Notes: generated by a model not told the origin, from the letters alone. A stretch of DNA of 20,000 bases from Prorocentrum cordatum (GCA_963575745.1 CAUYUJ010015267.1:20001-40000); one strand, 5' to 3'. Positions 8,855-17,470 are shown, counted from the stretch's first letter. Program-made: numbers and translations.

Positions 8855-9823
8855 GTGGAGCATGCCCCAAAAAAGAAGCGTCGCACCAACGTGTGGACAT
8901 TCCGACACCCGAGCCCTGCAGCGGAATGGGGGCACGAACGTGCAGGGTCTGGTCTTCTCGGCGAGCTCCAGACACTATATTGCCTCGGCGCGAGGATGAC
9001 TGCGCGAACTCTGTGCGTCCCCGCCCACCTCGCTGTCGAGGCAGGCGCCCGATGGGGGCGATCTCCGAAAGTGGGCACTGGCCCCAGGCGCACCGACTGG
9101 GCACTACCAGCGCAAAGTGGACAACAACATAGGTAATGCTAAGAGAGCGTCTGGGGCACCAACAGTTGATGATGCGTTCTTGCCAATGCCATCGCACTTG
9201 AAAGTGAAAGGTCCCAGGGTGAGCCTTCCAGTGAGGGTCCGAGCTATGCGCGAATCGCTGCGCGCAGAAGTCATGCAGCCCCCCGATTACAAAGCGAAGC
9301 TTGCTGATGAGGTAGCAGTCGAGCAAACGCCGCCGATATATACCCAACACCCAGTAGTCAAATCCGCTGAGCCTGGTGAGTTGGCGGTTCCCGTTGCCAT
9401 GCACATCGATGGTGTTCGTTGCGGCGGCAAGGCCGCAGCTGGTCGGCTCAAAAGCATCACTGCGCTTGCATGGGTGAACCTCGTGAGCGGTGTTCGGCAT
9501 GTTGCGGCGACGGTGAGGAAACGACATTGTTGCAGGTGCGGGCGCAGAGGTTGGTGCTCAGTTCATAGATGGTGGGTTCTGGCGCGCTGGAGCATACAGG
9601 CTCTTGCCCACGGGAAGTGGCCGACGGAGTCAGTCGATGGCGGCGACCTCGACGACTCGAGGGGCCCGCCGGCTGGCCAGGATCTCGGCATCAAGGGGGC
9701 GTGCGCCTTCATCGTGAGTGATTGGGGGGCAGTCGCAAATCAGATCGGCGCCCCAGCGCGGAGCCGCGCGAGATTTCCCTGTCCACTCTGCGACGCCACG
9801 CGCGACAACATGCACGACTACAG
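8855..9823 (+). CDS. Gene B, exon 1: multicopy dinoflagellate-type protein with Cys-rich RGWC motif (frame-broken)
   Basis: The frame from ATG 8855 carries MTARTLCVPAHLAVEAGARW, then slips by one base at GGGGG (9054-9058) into DLRKWALAPGAPTGHYQRKVD and a long open block. Landmarks are PPIYTQHPVV, VAMHIDGVRCGG, ALAWVNLVSGVRHVAATVRK, the cluster CCRCGRRGWCS (about 9525-9560), then IKGACAFIVSDWGAVANQIG, and a CPLC pair near the end. From memory this order (YQR, HPVV, DGV, NLVSG, CRCGxRGWCS, GDW, PCxxC) matches an abundant, unnamed dinoflagellate protein family that behaves like repetitive, possibly transposon-borne genes. The function is not known to me. The donor ACAG|GTGCTG at 9824 ends the exon. 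Confidence 0.6.
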
Positions 9824-9867
9824 GTGCTGCAGCGAGGAGGGAGGTCAGGGGGAGGAGAGGGGGGGGT

Positions 9868-9904
<37 letters not shown>

Positions 9905-10408
9905 GGGCAAACTGGGAGTAGGGGACCGGCAAGTACCCGTTATGGATGGAGGGGAAGTCCACGGCGCCCTTCGAACGAAGTGCACGTAGGGCTCGAAAGG
10001 CCTCGAGACGCTCTAAGACGCCGCTTTGTTCTATGCCCCTATTAGGGGCCCAACGGCCCCTTCAAAGACAGGTCGCTCGACCATTGCACACCTTCCGAAG
10101 CCTCGCGCGCTGCGGTGGAGGCTGGGGTTTCGGAGCGATCTCGGGCCGACTCCCCCCTCCGCCTCCCCCCCCCCCCCCCTTCCCCCCGCCAAGAGGTGCC
10201 CGACCCCCTCACGTCTCCCTAGAGGCGACCCCCCTCAAAGCGCGAAAGAGACGCCCTCCTGTCGGGGCCGCGCCCTCGCCAGGTGGGCCGCGCGGCGGGG
10301 GGCGCGGCGACGAGGGCGCGGCCCCGACTGGGGCCCAACGAGTTTGAATGGGGGGGGGCACGCTTACCCTAGGTCACGCAGCGCCCCAGTGCCTCCGTGG
10401 ACGTGCAG
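9824..10408 (+). other. Intron 1 of Gene B
   Basis: GT at 9824 and AG at 10407-10408 join in phase 2 to read NMHDYRDCEPHEEATSKAEV without a stop, a clean junction. The intron holds a ~44-bp G run with one break (about 9859-9903) and a C run (about 10167-10180) that are complementary, plus GC-rich filler. No coding is credible inside. Confidence 0.65.
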
Positions 10409-10861
10409 GGATTGCGAGCCCCACGAGGAGGCAACGTCGAAAGCTGAGGTTTGGGTGACCATTAACACACAGAAGGAAAGAGACAGCTTTTTGCGCGAAG
10501 CTGGCTTTTACTTCAACAAATCTGCGAAGACAGGCCATGGCCTGACAATTCGCAACAAGGCTGACGCCTTGAGTTATCAAAGCGCAGCCCTCGAACCACA
10601 TGATCGCCCCCCCCCTCCCCCCCCCCAGAGAAGCCCCCCCCGACGTGAGGAAGTATGCAGAAATCAAACATCCAATGAAGCTGTGCTTTTGGAGAACTCG
10701 GAGGCAGCTTTGACGGGGGCCAGGAATCCGTTTTCGATTCTACGTGGGGCCTTGCCCTCGCGACACCCTTTGCTGTTCGATTACATGCGCACCGTGGCTG
10801 AGGGAGTTATGTCGCTTGTGATATTGCCCGCAGTGCGGGGCGCCATGCGCGATCCGCGGGC
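10409..10861 (+). CDS. Gene B, exon 2 (frame-broken)
   Basis: The first frame reads EVWVTINTQKERDSFLREAG, FYFNKSAKTGHGLTIRNKAD and LSYQSAALEPHDR to a C-rich run (10606-10638). After it the better frame is DVRKYAEIKHPMKLCFWRTR, ending at TGA 10711-10713. A GGGGG run (10715-10719) then restores a third frame, GARNPFSILRGALPSRHPLL and FDYMRTVAEGVMSLVI. The order (an LEP motif, an FWR motif, an RNPF motif and then a helix) fits the family recalled for exon 1. The 3' end is uncertain; the last frame stops at TAA 10869-10871. Confidence 0.5.
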
Positions 10862-11016
10862 CCTCGCTTAACAGGGGGGGTGGGGGGGGGGGGGGGGGGG
10901 GGGGAATTGCCAGCGCAGCAAGAGGCCCCGCCTGGTGGATAATCAACGCACCTCCCCCCCCCCCCCCCCCCTGCGGCGCGGGGTTGGTAGGGGAGGGGTG
11001 GTGTGTGGTTTGTGTG

Positions 11017-11047
<31 letters not shown>

Positions 11048-11365
11048 GTGTGTGTGTGGGTGTGTGTGTGTGTGTGTGTGTGTTGTGTGTTGTGTGTGGT
11101 GTGTGTGTGTGTTGTGGTGTGTGTGTGTGTGGTGTGTGTGTGTGTGTGTTGTGTGTGTGTGTGTGGTGTGTGTTGTTGTGTGTGTGGTGTGTGTGTGTGT
11201 GTGTGTCTGTGTGTTGTGTGTGGGGGGGGGGGTGGGGGGTGGGGGGGGGGGGGGGGGGGGGGGGGGCGAGGGGCAGCAGGCGGGCAATATCCTGAGGATG
11301 AGGTGGTGGGTAGGAGGAAGAGGAGGAGGAGGAGGAAGAGGAGGATGGGGGTCGAGGTATCTCAT
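10862..11365. repeat. Simple-sequence intron-like block: poly-G, poly-C, (GT)n, poly-G, GAG
   Basis: In order there are a G run (about 10874-10903), a C run (about 10952-10971), an interrupted (GT)n/(GTGTGTT)n microsatellite (about 10999-11220), a second long G run (about 11221-11266) and a GAG tract (11312-11346). It separates two coding blocks of Gene B and is probably an intron. The Val/Cys- or His/Thr-rich frames here are artefacts. Confidence 0.85.
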
Positions 11366-12024
11366 GGTCACCTGAACCAAAGGCTAAGTGTACAGGTCTT
11401 TGAGAGAATGAATGCTAAGCTAGCTGCGTGGTATGCTAGCGAGCGGTTGCAGGGGCACGTGCTTTCTGAAATTGATATGTTCAATGTCAAGATGCTTGGA
11501 TCAGAAGATAAGCCCGTGCTCATGACAAAAGCTGCCGAGGCCGTTTCGCTTTTCAGATTTGTGGCGTTGCGTTTATTGCCAGATTGGCATGGGTATATCG
11601 AGCACGGCAGAGCGCGGCTTGAATGCACGCGCCCATTGATGCATTGGGTTGAATTATTGGAGTTGTTGCCAGATGTACCGTGTCAAGAAGATTGTGATGA
11701 GCTAGAGCGCCTATGTCTCAAACATCCCGTCCTACTTCCCGCAGCTCGCATCCCGTATGCGCCGAACACCACTTGTGGTGCCACCTCACAATGCGAATCC
11801 CCATCATGAGGCACCCACGCTTATACGCTACATGGAAGGACGAGGCGTTGAATTCCATATTCGCCACTATGGCTGAATGTGTGTCTACGCTGCTTCCTTC
11901 GAACGCGGTATATTTTGCAGGCTGGATCTGCAAGCCGCGAACAACGCGGGCGCATTCAGATCCGATCTTAAAGAGTAGGGCAGGGGAGGAGAGAGCAACG
12001 CACAAGAGAGCAACGCAGCAGTAG
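11366..12024 (+). CDS. Gene B, exon 3 and C-terminus (frame-broken)
   Basis: The first frame reads HLNQRLSVQVFERMNAKLAA, SEIDMFNVKMLGSEDKPVLM, TKAAEAVSLFRFVALRLLPD and MHWVELLELLPDVP to about 11710. The second frame takes over near 11713-11760 with CAEHHLWCHLTMRI and RHPRLYATWKDEALNSIFAT, ending at TAG 12022-12024. The LGS, TKAAE, HHLW-H and YATW-DE-LN landmarks are in the order I recall for the same dinoflagellate family, so I treat this as its C-terminal part. The base composition is less GC-rich than the surroundings. The frame change needs an indel or a tiny intron around 11700-11740. Confidence 0.55.
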
Positions 12025-12056
12025 CAAAACACAGTGGGACTGAATGGGGGGGGGGG

Positions 12057-12151
12057 TCCAGGGGCGCCGATCGATCTCCAGGGGATCTTCGGATCTCCAA
12101 GGGCGCCGATCTCTAGGGGCACTGGTATCCAGGGGCGCCGATCTCCAGGGC
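12057..12151. repeat. Degenerate 16-18-bp tandem repeat (CCAGGGGCGCCGATCT)
   Basis: Five to six imperfect units of the form TCTCCAGGGGCGCCGA follow each other. They start right after the end of Gene B and its repeat-like tail (GAGAGCAACGC, 11993-12030). Confidence 0.75.
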
Positions 12152-12364
12152 CATTGTAGTTTGCTTTGGGAGGGTGGGTAAAAAGAGCTCGCGCGCTGGT
12201 GGTGCCGCGCGCCTAGGGCCCGTGAGGAGCCAGCCATGTGACCGAAGGCCGTCACGATGTGTCCTCTAACCTCGCTGCCTCCTCCATCCTCCTCCGATGC
12301 CTCATGTTCTGCAGAACGATCGAAGCATGCCCGAAGCCCGCCGCGTCTAACCCGACGCCAATGA

Positions 12365-12658
12365 GGCCCGAGAAGAGCTCGACGCCCAAGCACGGAGAGC
12401 ACGACGGCTCTAGAGGCCGAAGATCTCGAGGAGGAGGACGAGGACGAGGAGGACGCCAAGAAAAGCGATAGCGATACCTCGGATTCGTGGAAGCTCATGG
12501 ACCAGGAGGGAGAAGAGGAGGAAGAAAGCGAAGAAGAGGAATATAATGAGGATCTTGAGGTATACCCGAAAACACAAATGAAATCATTCGAGATCAGGCG
12601 CCTCGTCGACACGGAAATCAGACTGCAGGATTCTGCAGAAGATCCAGGAGCCGATTGA
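12365..12658 (+). CDS. Short acidic reading frame, possible terminal exon
   Basis: The frame opens at 12365 without its own ATG and ends at TGA 12656-12658. It reads EAEDLEEEDEDEEDAKKSDS, DTSDSWKLMDQEGEEEEESE, then a less repetitive end YPKTQMKSFEIRRLVDTEIR and LQDSAEDPGAD. The non-repetitive tail after the acidic run argues for real coding over a mere GAG tract. An upstream fragment in another frame (TIEACPKPAASNPTP, following TTCTGCAG at about 12310) may be its continuation. Acidic tails of this kind occur in chromatin and nucleolar proteins, but nothing identifies this one. Confidence 0.35.
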   Translation, partial: GPRRARRPSTESTTALEAEDLEEEDEDEEDAKKSDSDTSDSWKLMDQEGEEEEESEEEEYNEDLEVYPKTQMKSFEIRRLVDTEIRLQDSAEDPGAD

Positions 12659-13050
12659 AGACGGATGCCGTGGCGGCGTCGCAGGCATCCATCTTCGGCG
12701 GGGGGCCTGAGACAACGGGACCATTTTCACAGGGAGGGCTGGGGGCCCCGATGGAAAGACTGATGCCGCGGTTTCGCAATCCTTCATCCCCAGGGCCTCG
12801 CGGGCTCCAAGATGAAACGAAGCTTCGGGCCCCGCCCCGCCCAACCCCGATCGGGCCCTTTTCCCACCCGAGGGGAGGCGCGAGGAAGAAACGAGAACAA
12901 GAGAACTCGAACTCGAGAAACGGCGAGCCGTTCCCACCGCGCCCTTTGAAGACGATTCGTAGGCCTCCTCCGCCCCCTAGAGTTCACCCGTTCGCTTTGC
13001 GTCGTGGGCCGCCGCCTGGAGACCCGGATCGAGTTTTGGCGGGGTGGGGC
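12659..13050. other. GC-rich stretch without a convincing gene
   Basis: The open frames here are Pro/Arg-rich and change composition abruptly. I find no motif, splice pair or frame that stands out. Confidence 0.5.
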
Positions 13051-13051
13051 C

Positions 13052-13362
13052 TCGTCCTCCTCCTCCTCCTCCTCTTCCTCCCCTCCCTGCTGCTGCTGCT
13101 GTTCCACCTCCTCTTCCCTTACCTGACTTCCTCCTCCTCCTCCTTCTCATCCTTCCTCTCCTCCTCCTCTCCCACTTCTTCCTCCGTTTCTCCCCCGTGT
13201 TCCTGCCCCCCCGCTCTCCCGCCCCCCTGCCAGCCGCCGTCGCTGATCCCTCAACTGCCACCGCGCCCGCCCTGAACGAGGGGAGGGGAAGGGTGAGGAG
13301 GAGGATGGGGGGGGAGGAGGAGGGGGGGGAGGAGGAGGAGGGGGAGGGGGAGGAGGACAAGC
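13052..13362. repeat. CTC tract and GAG tract as an inverted pair
   Basis: Pyrimidine CTC/TCC repeats (about 13052-13200) are followed, ~75 bp on, by GAG/GGA repeats (about 13276-13362). This is the same complementary arrangement as at 6666-6857. Confidence 0.8.
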
Positions 13363-13496
13363 TAGGTGCGCTCGCGTCATATCTGACGTCCTACCCTTCC
13401 CTCCCATCCCTTACCATGGCGCTGATTTTCTCTATCCGCGGACGCGTGTCGTAGCGGACCTGTGGCTCCGCGCGCGCGTGCGTAGTGGGTGGTGGT

Positions 13497-13683
13497 GCAC
13501 GTGCGTGCGTGCGTGCGTGCGTGTGGTTGTGGTGGTGGTGGTGCTGGTGTTGGTGCTGGTGCTGGTGCTGGTGCTGGTGCTGGTGCTGGTGCTCGTGCTG
13601 GTGGTGGTGTTGGTGCTGGTGGTGGTTGTGATGGTGGTGGTGGTGGTGGTGGTGGTGGTGGTGGTGGTGGTGGTGGTGGTGGT
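13497..13683. repeat. (GTGC)n, (TGGTGC)n and (GGT)n microsatellite cluster
   Basis: GTGC repeats (about 13499-13522) pass into TGGTGC hexamers (about 13537-13592) and pure GGT triplets (about 13630-13682). The Val- or His-rich frames are artefacts. Confidence 0.9.
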
Positions 13684-13716
13684 GCGGCGCGGTGGTGGCG
13701 GGCGGATGGGCGCGCG

Positions 13717-14037
13717 AGAAAGAGGCCCGCGCTGGGGCGAGAACGCCATCCTGAACGACGGAGGCCGGACACCGATCCGAAAATGAGGCCCACGCTGCAG
13801 CGGGAGCACGATTCGGAACGATTCGGGGGCAGAAATGAGGCCGGCGCCTCAGCGAGAACATTTTTTTCACAAACAAAAACGCAGGCGAAAACCCGTTTCC
13901 CGGGAATCCTGTGTGTTAAAAAACAGTACGCGGGGGGCGCTCGGCCCGAAAATGACGCCGGCGCCTCAGCGAGAGTCGTTTCCCGGGATTTCCCGGGAAT
14001 CCTGTGTGTAAAAAACAGTACGCGGAGAATGCGCGGC
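13717..14037. repeat. Four degenerate tandem units of AAATGAGGCCGGCGCCTCAGCG
   Basis: Units begin near 13717, 13782, 13832 and 13948 with (G)AAATGAGGCC(C/G)(G/A)CGC...CAGCGAGA. The last two are the most alike: both continue into TTTCCCGGGAATCCTGTGTGT, then TAAAAAACAGTACGCGG. The last unit has an extra TTTCCCGGGA duplication (13979-13998), and the third carries an A-rich insertion (about 13861-13890). Confidence 0.8.
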
Positions 14038-14093
14038 CATCGCCCGGACGCCACCAGGGGAAGAGGGAGAGTATTTTCATATTGAGTAATTGT

Positions 14094-14520
14094 GCAGGAA
14101 AAGGAGGAGGAGGAGGAGGAGGAGGAGGAGGAGGAGGAGGAAGGAGGAGGAAGGAGGAGGAGGAGAGGAAGAGGAGGAGGAGGAGGAGGGGGGGGGGGAG
14201 GAGGACGAGGCGGAGGAGGAGGCGGAGGTGAGGAGGAGGGGGAGGAAGGAGGAGGGGGAGGAAGAGGAGGATCAAGGAAAAGGACGAAAAGGAGGAGGAG
14301 GAGGAGGAGGAGGAACGATCGAGGGGGGAGGAGGACAAGGAACACAACTGGAGGGAGGGCAAAGAGGGGGGGGGAGGAAGAGAAAGAGAAGGAAAAGGAG
14401 GAGGAGGAGGAGGACCGAGGAGGGTTCTTAAGGGGAGGGAGAGGAGAAGGAAACAAAGAGAGGGAGGCGAGGAGGGCCAGGAAAAGGACGAGAGAGGAAG
14501 AGGAGGAAAAGGAGGAGGAA
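14094..14520 (+). repeat. Long GAG/GGA purine tract
   Basis: About 430 bp are nearly all G and A in AGG/GAG triplets with a few short breaks. It lies upstream of the SL-like pair and the exon at 14859. Confidence 0.9.
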
Positions 14521-14523
14521 CAA

Positions 14524-14575
14524 CCATTTTGGCTCAAACCTACGGAGGGGAGGAGTACCCGCCATTTTGGCTCAA
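14524..14575 (+). other. Two spliced-leader-like motifs 38 bp apart
   Basis: CCATTTTGGCTCAA is present at 14524-14537 and 14562-14575. These 14 bases (15 at the second copy, with the preceding G) equal the 3' portion of the 22-nt dinoflagellate SL. Both copies continue with ACCTA instead of the SL's final G, so they are neither an intact SL-RNA gene (which needs G then a GT donor) nor a plain SL-mRNA junction. They could be a duplicated relict SL or part of a small tandem repeat. Confidence 0.5.
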
Positions 14576-14589
14576 ACCTATAGAAACCG

Positions 14590-14858
14590 CAATTTGCAGC
14601 GGATGCTGCTGCTGCTGTTAAGACATTGCTAAATGCAACGGCTCCAATGGAACACAACGCAATCACATGGATATGCGCGCAAGCGAATTAACTGCGTTAG
14701 CCAAGCAACACGCGACCTCAGTATAACAATGTTGTTTGGCTGCGTTGTTCGATTGAATTCATCTTGTCTGTATTGATCATCTTGTCTTTACTACAGACGA
14801 TATCGCTTATCGTCTATGATATAGACAGCATAACCCCATCGTCTGATTTCGACACTAG
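14590..14858. other. AT-richer stretch before an exon
   Basis: No gene is seen. The stretch includes a short (GCT)n run and a perfect 6-bp inverted repeat GTCTAT-GAT-ATAGAC (14812-14826). It ends in a likely acceptor, TTTCGACACTAG, at 14858. Its composition resembles the AT-rich repeats at 945 and 8533, but I could not align it to them. Confidence 0.4.
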
Positions 14859-15695
14859 AGGACCTCTGGGAAAGCAGCCCCCGCGCTCTACGGGCGCGAG
14901 ACAGCGGGCGAGATCGCCGAGCACATCCGCACCATGTCTTTGACGAGCACCAAGGAGCGCCTCAACGTCCGCGGCATCTTCCGTGAAGAGGGCGGCGCGA
15001 CCAAGCGGTGCGTGGTGCTGGTCGCCAAGACACCGCCGGGCGCGGTGGTGTCCACGGCGGCGGTGCGCTTGTGCTGCGGCCTCTCCACGGTGACAGGCGA
15101 CGTCGCGATGCCGGCGCCCGCCGCGCGCGTGATCGAAGACCACCTGGTCGGCATGGCGGCGCGCCGCGACCCCGCGCTAGGCTTTGCCAGCGCGCAGGTG
15201 ATCGGTGCGAACCGACTGCTGCTGCTGGTGCGCGGCGCCTCGCAGACGACGACGGGCCCGATCGAAGGCGGCAAGGAGCTATCGGAGCAGCGCTTCAAGG
15301 TGTGGCCCGGGTCGGCCAGCTGCCTCCTGAGCGACTCGCCCGCGCGGGTGAACCTGTTGGGGTATTGCGATTTCGGCGAGATGCCGGCGCACCGCTTGGA
15401 CAAAGAGGCCGCTCTCGTCGTCGCGTCCGCCGTCGACTCCCCCGCGCCAGGTTCTGCCGGCGCCGCAGACGCGGCGGGGCTCGCTGCGGCCAGCAGCGGT
15501 CAGAGCCCGTGCCCCGCTCTCTACATGGAGCACGTCAGCAAGCTTTCCAAGGACGAGGTCACGATGCTGACGCGCGGTCTGGCGGCGGAGTGGAAAGCCG
15601 CTCTGACGGCGGCCGATGCTTCCGACGCGGCACTGACTCCTATGTCGGTCATGGGCAGCGAGTGCCGGTCGGGGGAGCGCTCGCGGAAAAGTTAA
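14859..15695 (+). CDS. Exon of an unnamed GC-rich protein, possibly the continuation of the gene at 2-922
   Basis: Open coding begins after the acceptor at 14858 and runs to TAA 15693-15695; the codons before the internal ATG at 14934 (ALYGRETAGEIAEHIRT) read as protein, so the ATG is probably not the start. The body has alternating strands and helices: ERLNVRGIFREEGGATKRCV, VVLVAKTPPGAVVSTAAVRL, IGANRLLLLVRGASQTTTGP and SASCLLSDSPARVNLLGYCD. Then come an Ala/Gly/Pro linker and a helix (YMEHVSKLSKDEVTMLTRGL). RLRDATRGVDVD at the end of the left gene followed by ALYGRETAGE here would read naturally as one domain; this is inference. Coding is convincing; the product is unknown. Confidence 0.6.
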   Translation, partial: RTSGKAAPALYGRETAGEIAEHIRTMSLTSTKERLNVRGIFREEGGATKRCVVLVAKTPPGAVVSTAAVRLCCGLSTVTGDVAMPAPAARVIEDHLVGMAARRDPALGFASAQVIGANRLLLLVRGASQTTTGPIEGGKELSEQRFKVWPGSASCLLSDSPARVNLLGYCDFGEMPAHRLDKEAALVVASAVDSPAPGSAGAADAAGLAAASSGQSPCPALYMEHVSKLSKDEVTMLTRGLAAEWKAALTAADASDAALTPMSVMGSECRSGERSRKS

Positions 15696-15756
15696 GCGCA
15701 TGATATCGGAGCTGCGCCCCCCGATCGCGCCCTCGCAGGCGATGGCCGACCTCGCG

Positions 15757-15965
15757 CGGCGCCAGGCTCTGCCAGCACCGGCCCCGCCAGCGCGCGCGTG
15801 TGAGTGGACCCGCTGACCACTGCGCGCTCTAGTTTTGATGAGCGGGCCGAGTAGGCAGAACGAGAGAGCCACGGCGGCAGGCTCTGCCAGCGCCAGCTCC
15901 GCCAGCGCGCGCACGTGAGCGGGCCCGCCGGCCACCGCGCGCTTTTGTTTGGGCGAGCGGGGCGC
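15757..15965. repeat. Two tandem ~113-bp units with CAGGCTCTGCCAGC
   Basis: CGGCGCCAGGCTCTGCCAGC (about 15757-15776) and CGGCGGCAGGCTCTGCCAGC (about 15872-15891) are each followed by CCCGCCAGCGCGCGC or TCCGCCAGCGCGCGC. Both then continue with GTGAG(T/C)GG(A/G)CCCGC, a CGCGCTTT-like word and GAGCGGG. The unit starts after the exon at 14859-15695. The same core recurs singly at 16341 and 17141. Confidence 0.75.
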
Positions 15966-15969
15966 CGTG

Positions 15970-17080
15970 GTAAAAAGGAGGCATGTGGTGGGTACTGCTT
16001 GCCTCCCGGCCGCTTTTGCGCGCTGCTGCTGCTTGTTCCCGTGCCCGCCACTGCCCTTCCACCTGCGCGAGGGTTCTGGTTTTCCATACTTCTGCCGCTC
16101 CACCGGCGCCATCTTCCAACGGCAACGACTCCACTCTTCCATGATCTTCCATGGTTTCATTTTTGCATTCGCATTGTCGCGCCGATGCCTCGCGCCTGCT
16201 GCCCGTGATTCCGCCGGCCCGTGCTCATCGCCAGGCCTTCCCCGCCCGCCGAAGCACTTGCGCCTCCGAGAGAATTTGCCAGCCGGGCCCGCCCGCGTCG
16301 GTCGCGCCGCCCGCGCAGGCAGACCCGGGGCCTTCCAGGCGCCAGGCTCTGCCAGCTCTGCCAGCGCAGCCGGCGCAGCTTCTGCCAGCTGGGGCGCGCT
16401 CGCGGGTCGCATGGCACATCGGGCCCGTGGCCGACGCATGCGCGCGTGGACATGCGACGCGCTGGCCGGAGGGCGGTGACCACATCGAGGGCCCATCAGA
16501 TGGTCCGAGTGACAAGGTCGAAGAGGTTTCGTCGGAAGGGGGAGTCGGGGCGCCCCGCCGGGCAGCCCGCCCCGGTGCACTGGCCATCATTACACGCCCC
16601 CTCCGTGCGCGCCGCTTCAGGCAGCATCGGCTCAACTCGCTGGCCGGCTCGCTCGACGCGCCCGGCGACGTGCCGACGCGCCGATGCGGAAGCGCGCTTC
16701 CAGGGGCCAGGCCCCGCCAGCCTGCGCGGCCCCGGGGGGCTCGCCATGGCTGTCGAAGCGTGCCTCTTGGAGCACCACGTCCGCAACATCTCATGGCACG
16801 TCGTGTTGAACAGCCACGCGTCCGCTCGCCCAAAGGCGCGCGGCGGGCCAATCGTGCCTTCGATTACGGCGTGCAAACTACCAATCACACGCACCAGGCA
16901 ATGCCAGCGCTGATTGGCGGTGCACCTTGCACATGCCCAACGGCTTCGCCGCCGGAGCCGGCCGCAGAGTCGTGACAGATGGAGATGGCAGCAAGGTGAG
17001 GCATCCGAGGTCGCTTGCCTCCGTGCCGCTGCTAGCCTAGTCAGCACTTCGCCGTCGGAGTTATTCTTCCGCCCAGCGCA
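15970..17080. other. GC-rich stretch without a convincing gene
   Basis: Long open frames exist on both strands because GC-rich DNA lacks stops, but none shows a consistent protein-like pattern or splice structure. A copy of the CCAGGCTCTGCCAGC motif lies at 16342-16356 and a looser one near 16705. Confidence 0.5.
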
Positions 17081-17470
17081 GTGGGACATCCCCTTAGATG
17101 GCCCGGCGGCGGTGCTGCAGGGCGGTCACGGGGCGCCAGCCAGGCTCTGCCAGTGCACGCTCCAGCGCGCTCGCAGGATGCCGGCGCGGAGGCGTCCGAG
17201 CCGCGCGCGGACGCGCGCGCGGTGGACCTGGTCCGCCGTGGTCTGCAAGCGCACGGCGGCGAGTTCGACCCGTCTGCAACATCGCGTAGAAAGAGGGGCC
17301 GCCAACCCGGCGACGAGCGGGCCCATGCCGAGTTCAACGGCCCCCTGGGGCCCTTGAGGACAAGAGGTGCGCAGTGGAATTGGCGATTGCTCCGCGGGCC
17401 CTTCGAAGGGTTTGGCGGCTGCCTTGCACGAGGCTCTGCGTCGCTGATTCCGGCAGATGCGCTGGTCTAG
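17081..17470 (+). CDS. Weak coding candidate
   Basis: The frame ending at TAG 17468-17470 contains the protein-like stretches AVDLVRRGLQAHGGEFDPSA, RKRGRQPGDERAHAEFNGPL and WNWRLLRGPFEGFGGCLARG. The 5' part overlaps a copy of the CCAGGCTCTGCCAG motif, so the true exon may begin only about 17160. No family is recognised. All frames in this GC-rich stretch are fairly open, so this may be chance. Confidence 0.25.
   Translation: MGHPLRWPGGGAAGRSRGASQALPVHAPARSQDAGAEASEPRADARAVDLVRRGLQAHGGEFDPSATSRRKRGRQPGDERAHAEFNGPLGPLRTRGAQWNWRLLRGPFEGFGGCLARGSASLIPADALV

Noticed and set aside
10935-11375. Open frames through the GT microsatellite on both strands
   Set aside because: Val/Cys or His/Thr runs produced by (GT)n; no non-repetitive protein sequence.
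14524-14575. Functional SL-RNA gene
   Set aside because: The SL-like bases are not followed by the terminal G and a GT donor, and no Sm-site or hairpin arrangement was visible.
13377-14666. 429-codon open frame on the minus strand
   Set aside because: It runs through the GGT microsatellite, the tandem repeat and the long GAG tract, giving Pro, Ser and Leu runs only.
15279-16580. 433-codon open frame on the minus strand
   Set aside because: It overlaps the + strand exon ending at 15695 and consists largely of Ala/Arg-rich translation of the CCAGGCTCTGCCAG repeats (LAEPGA-like words).
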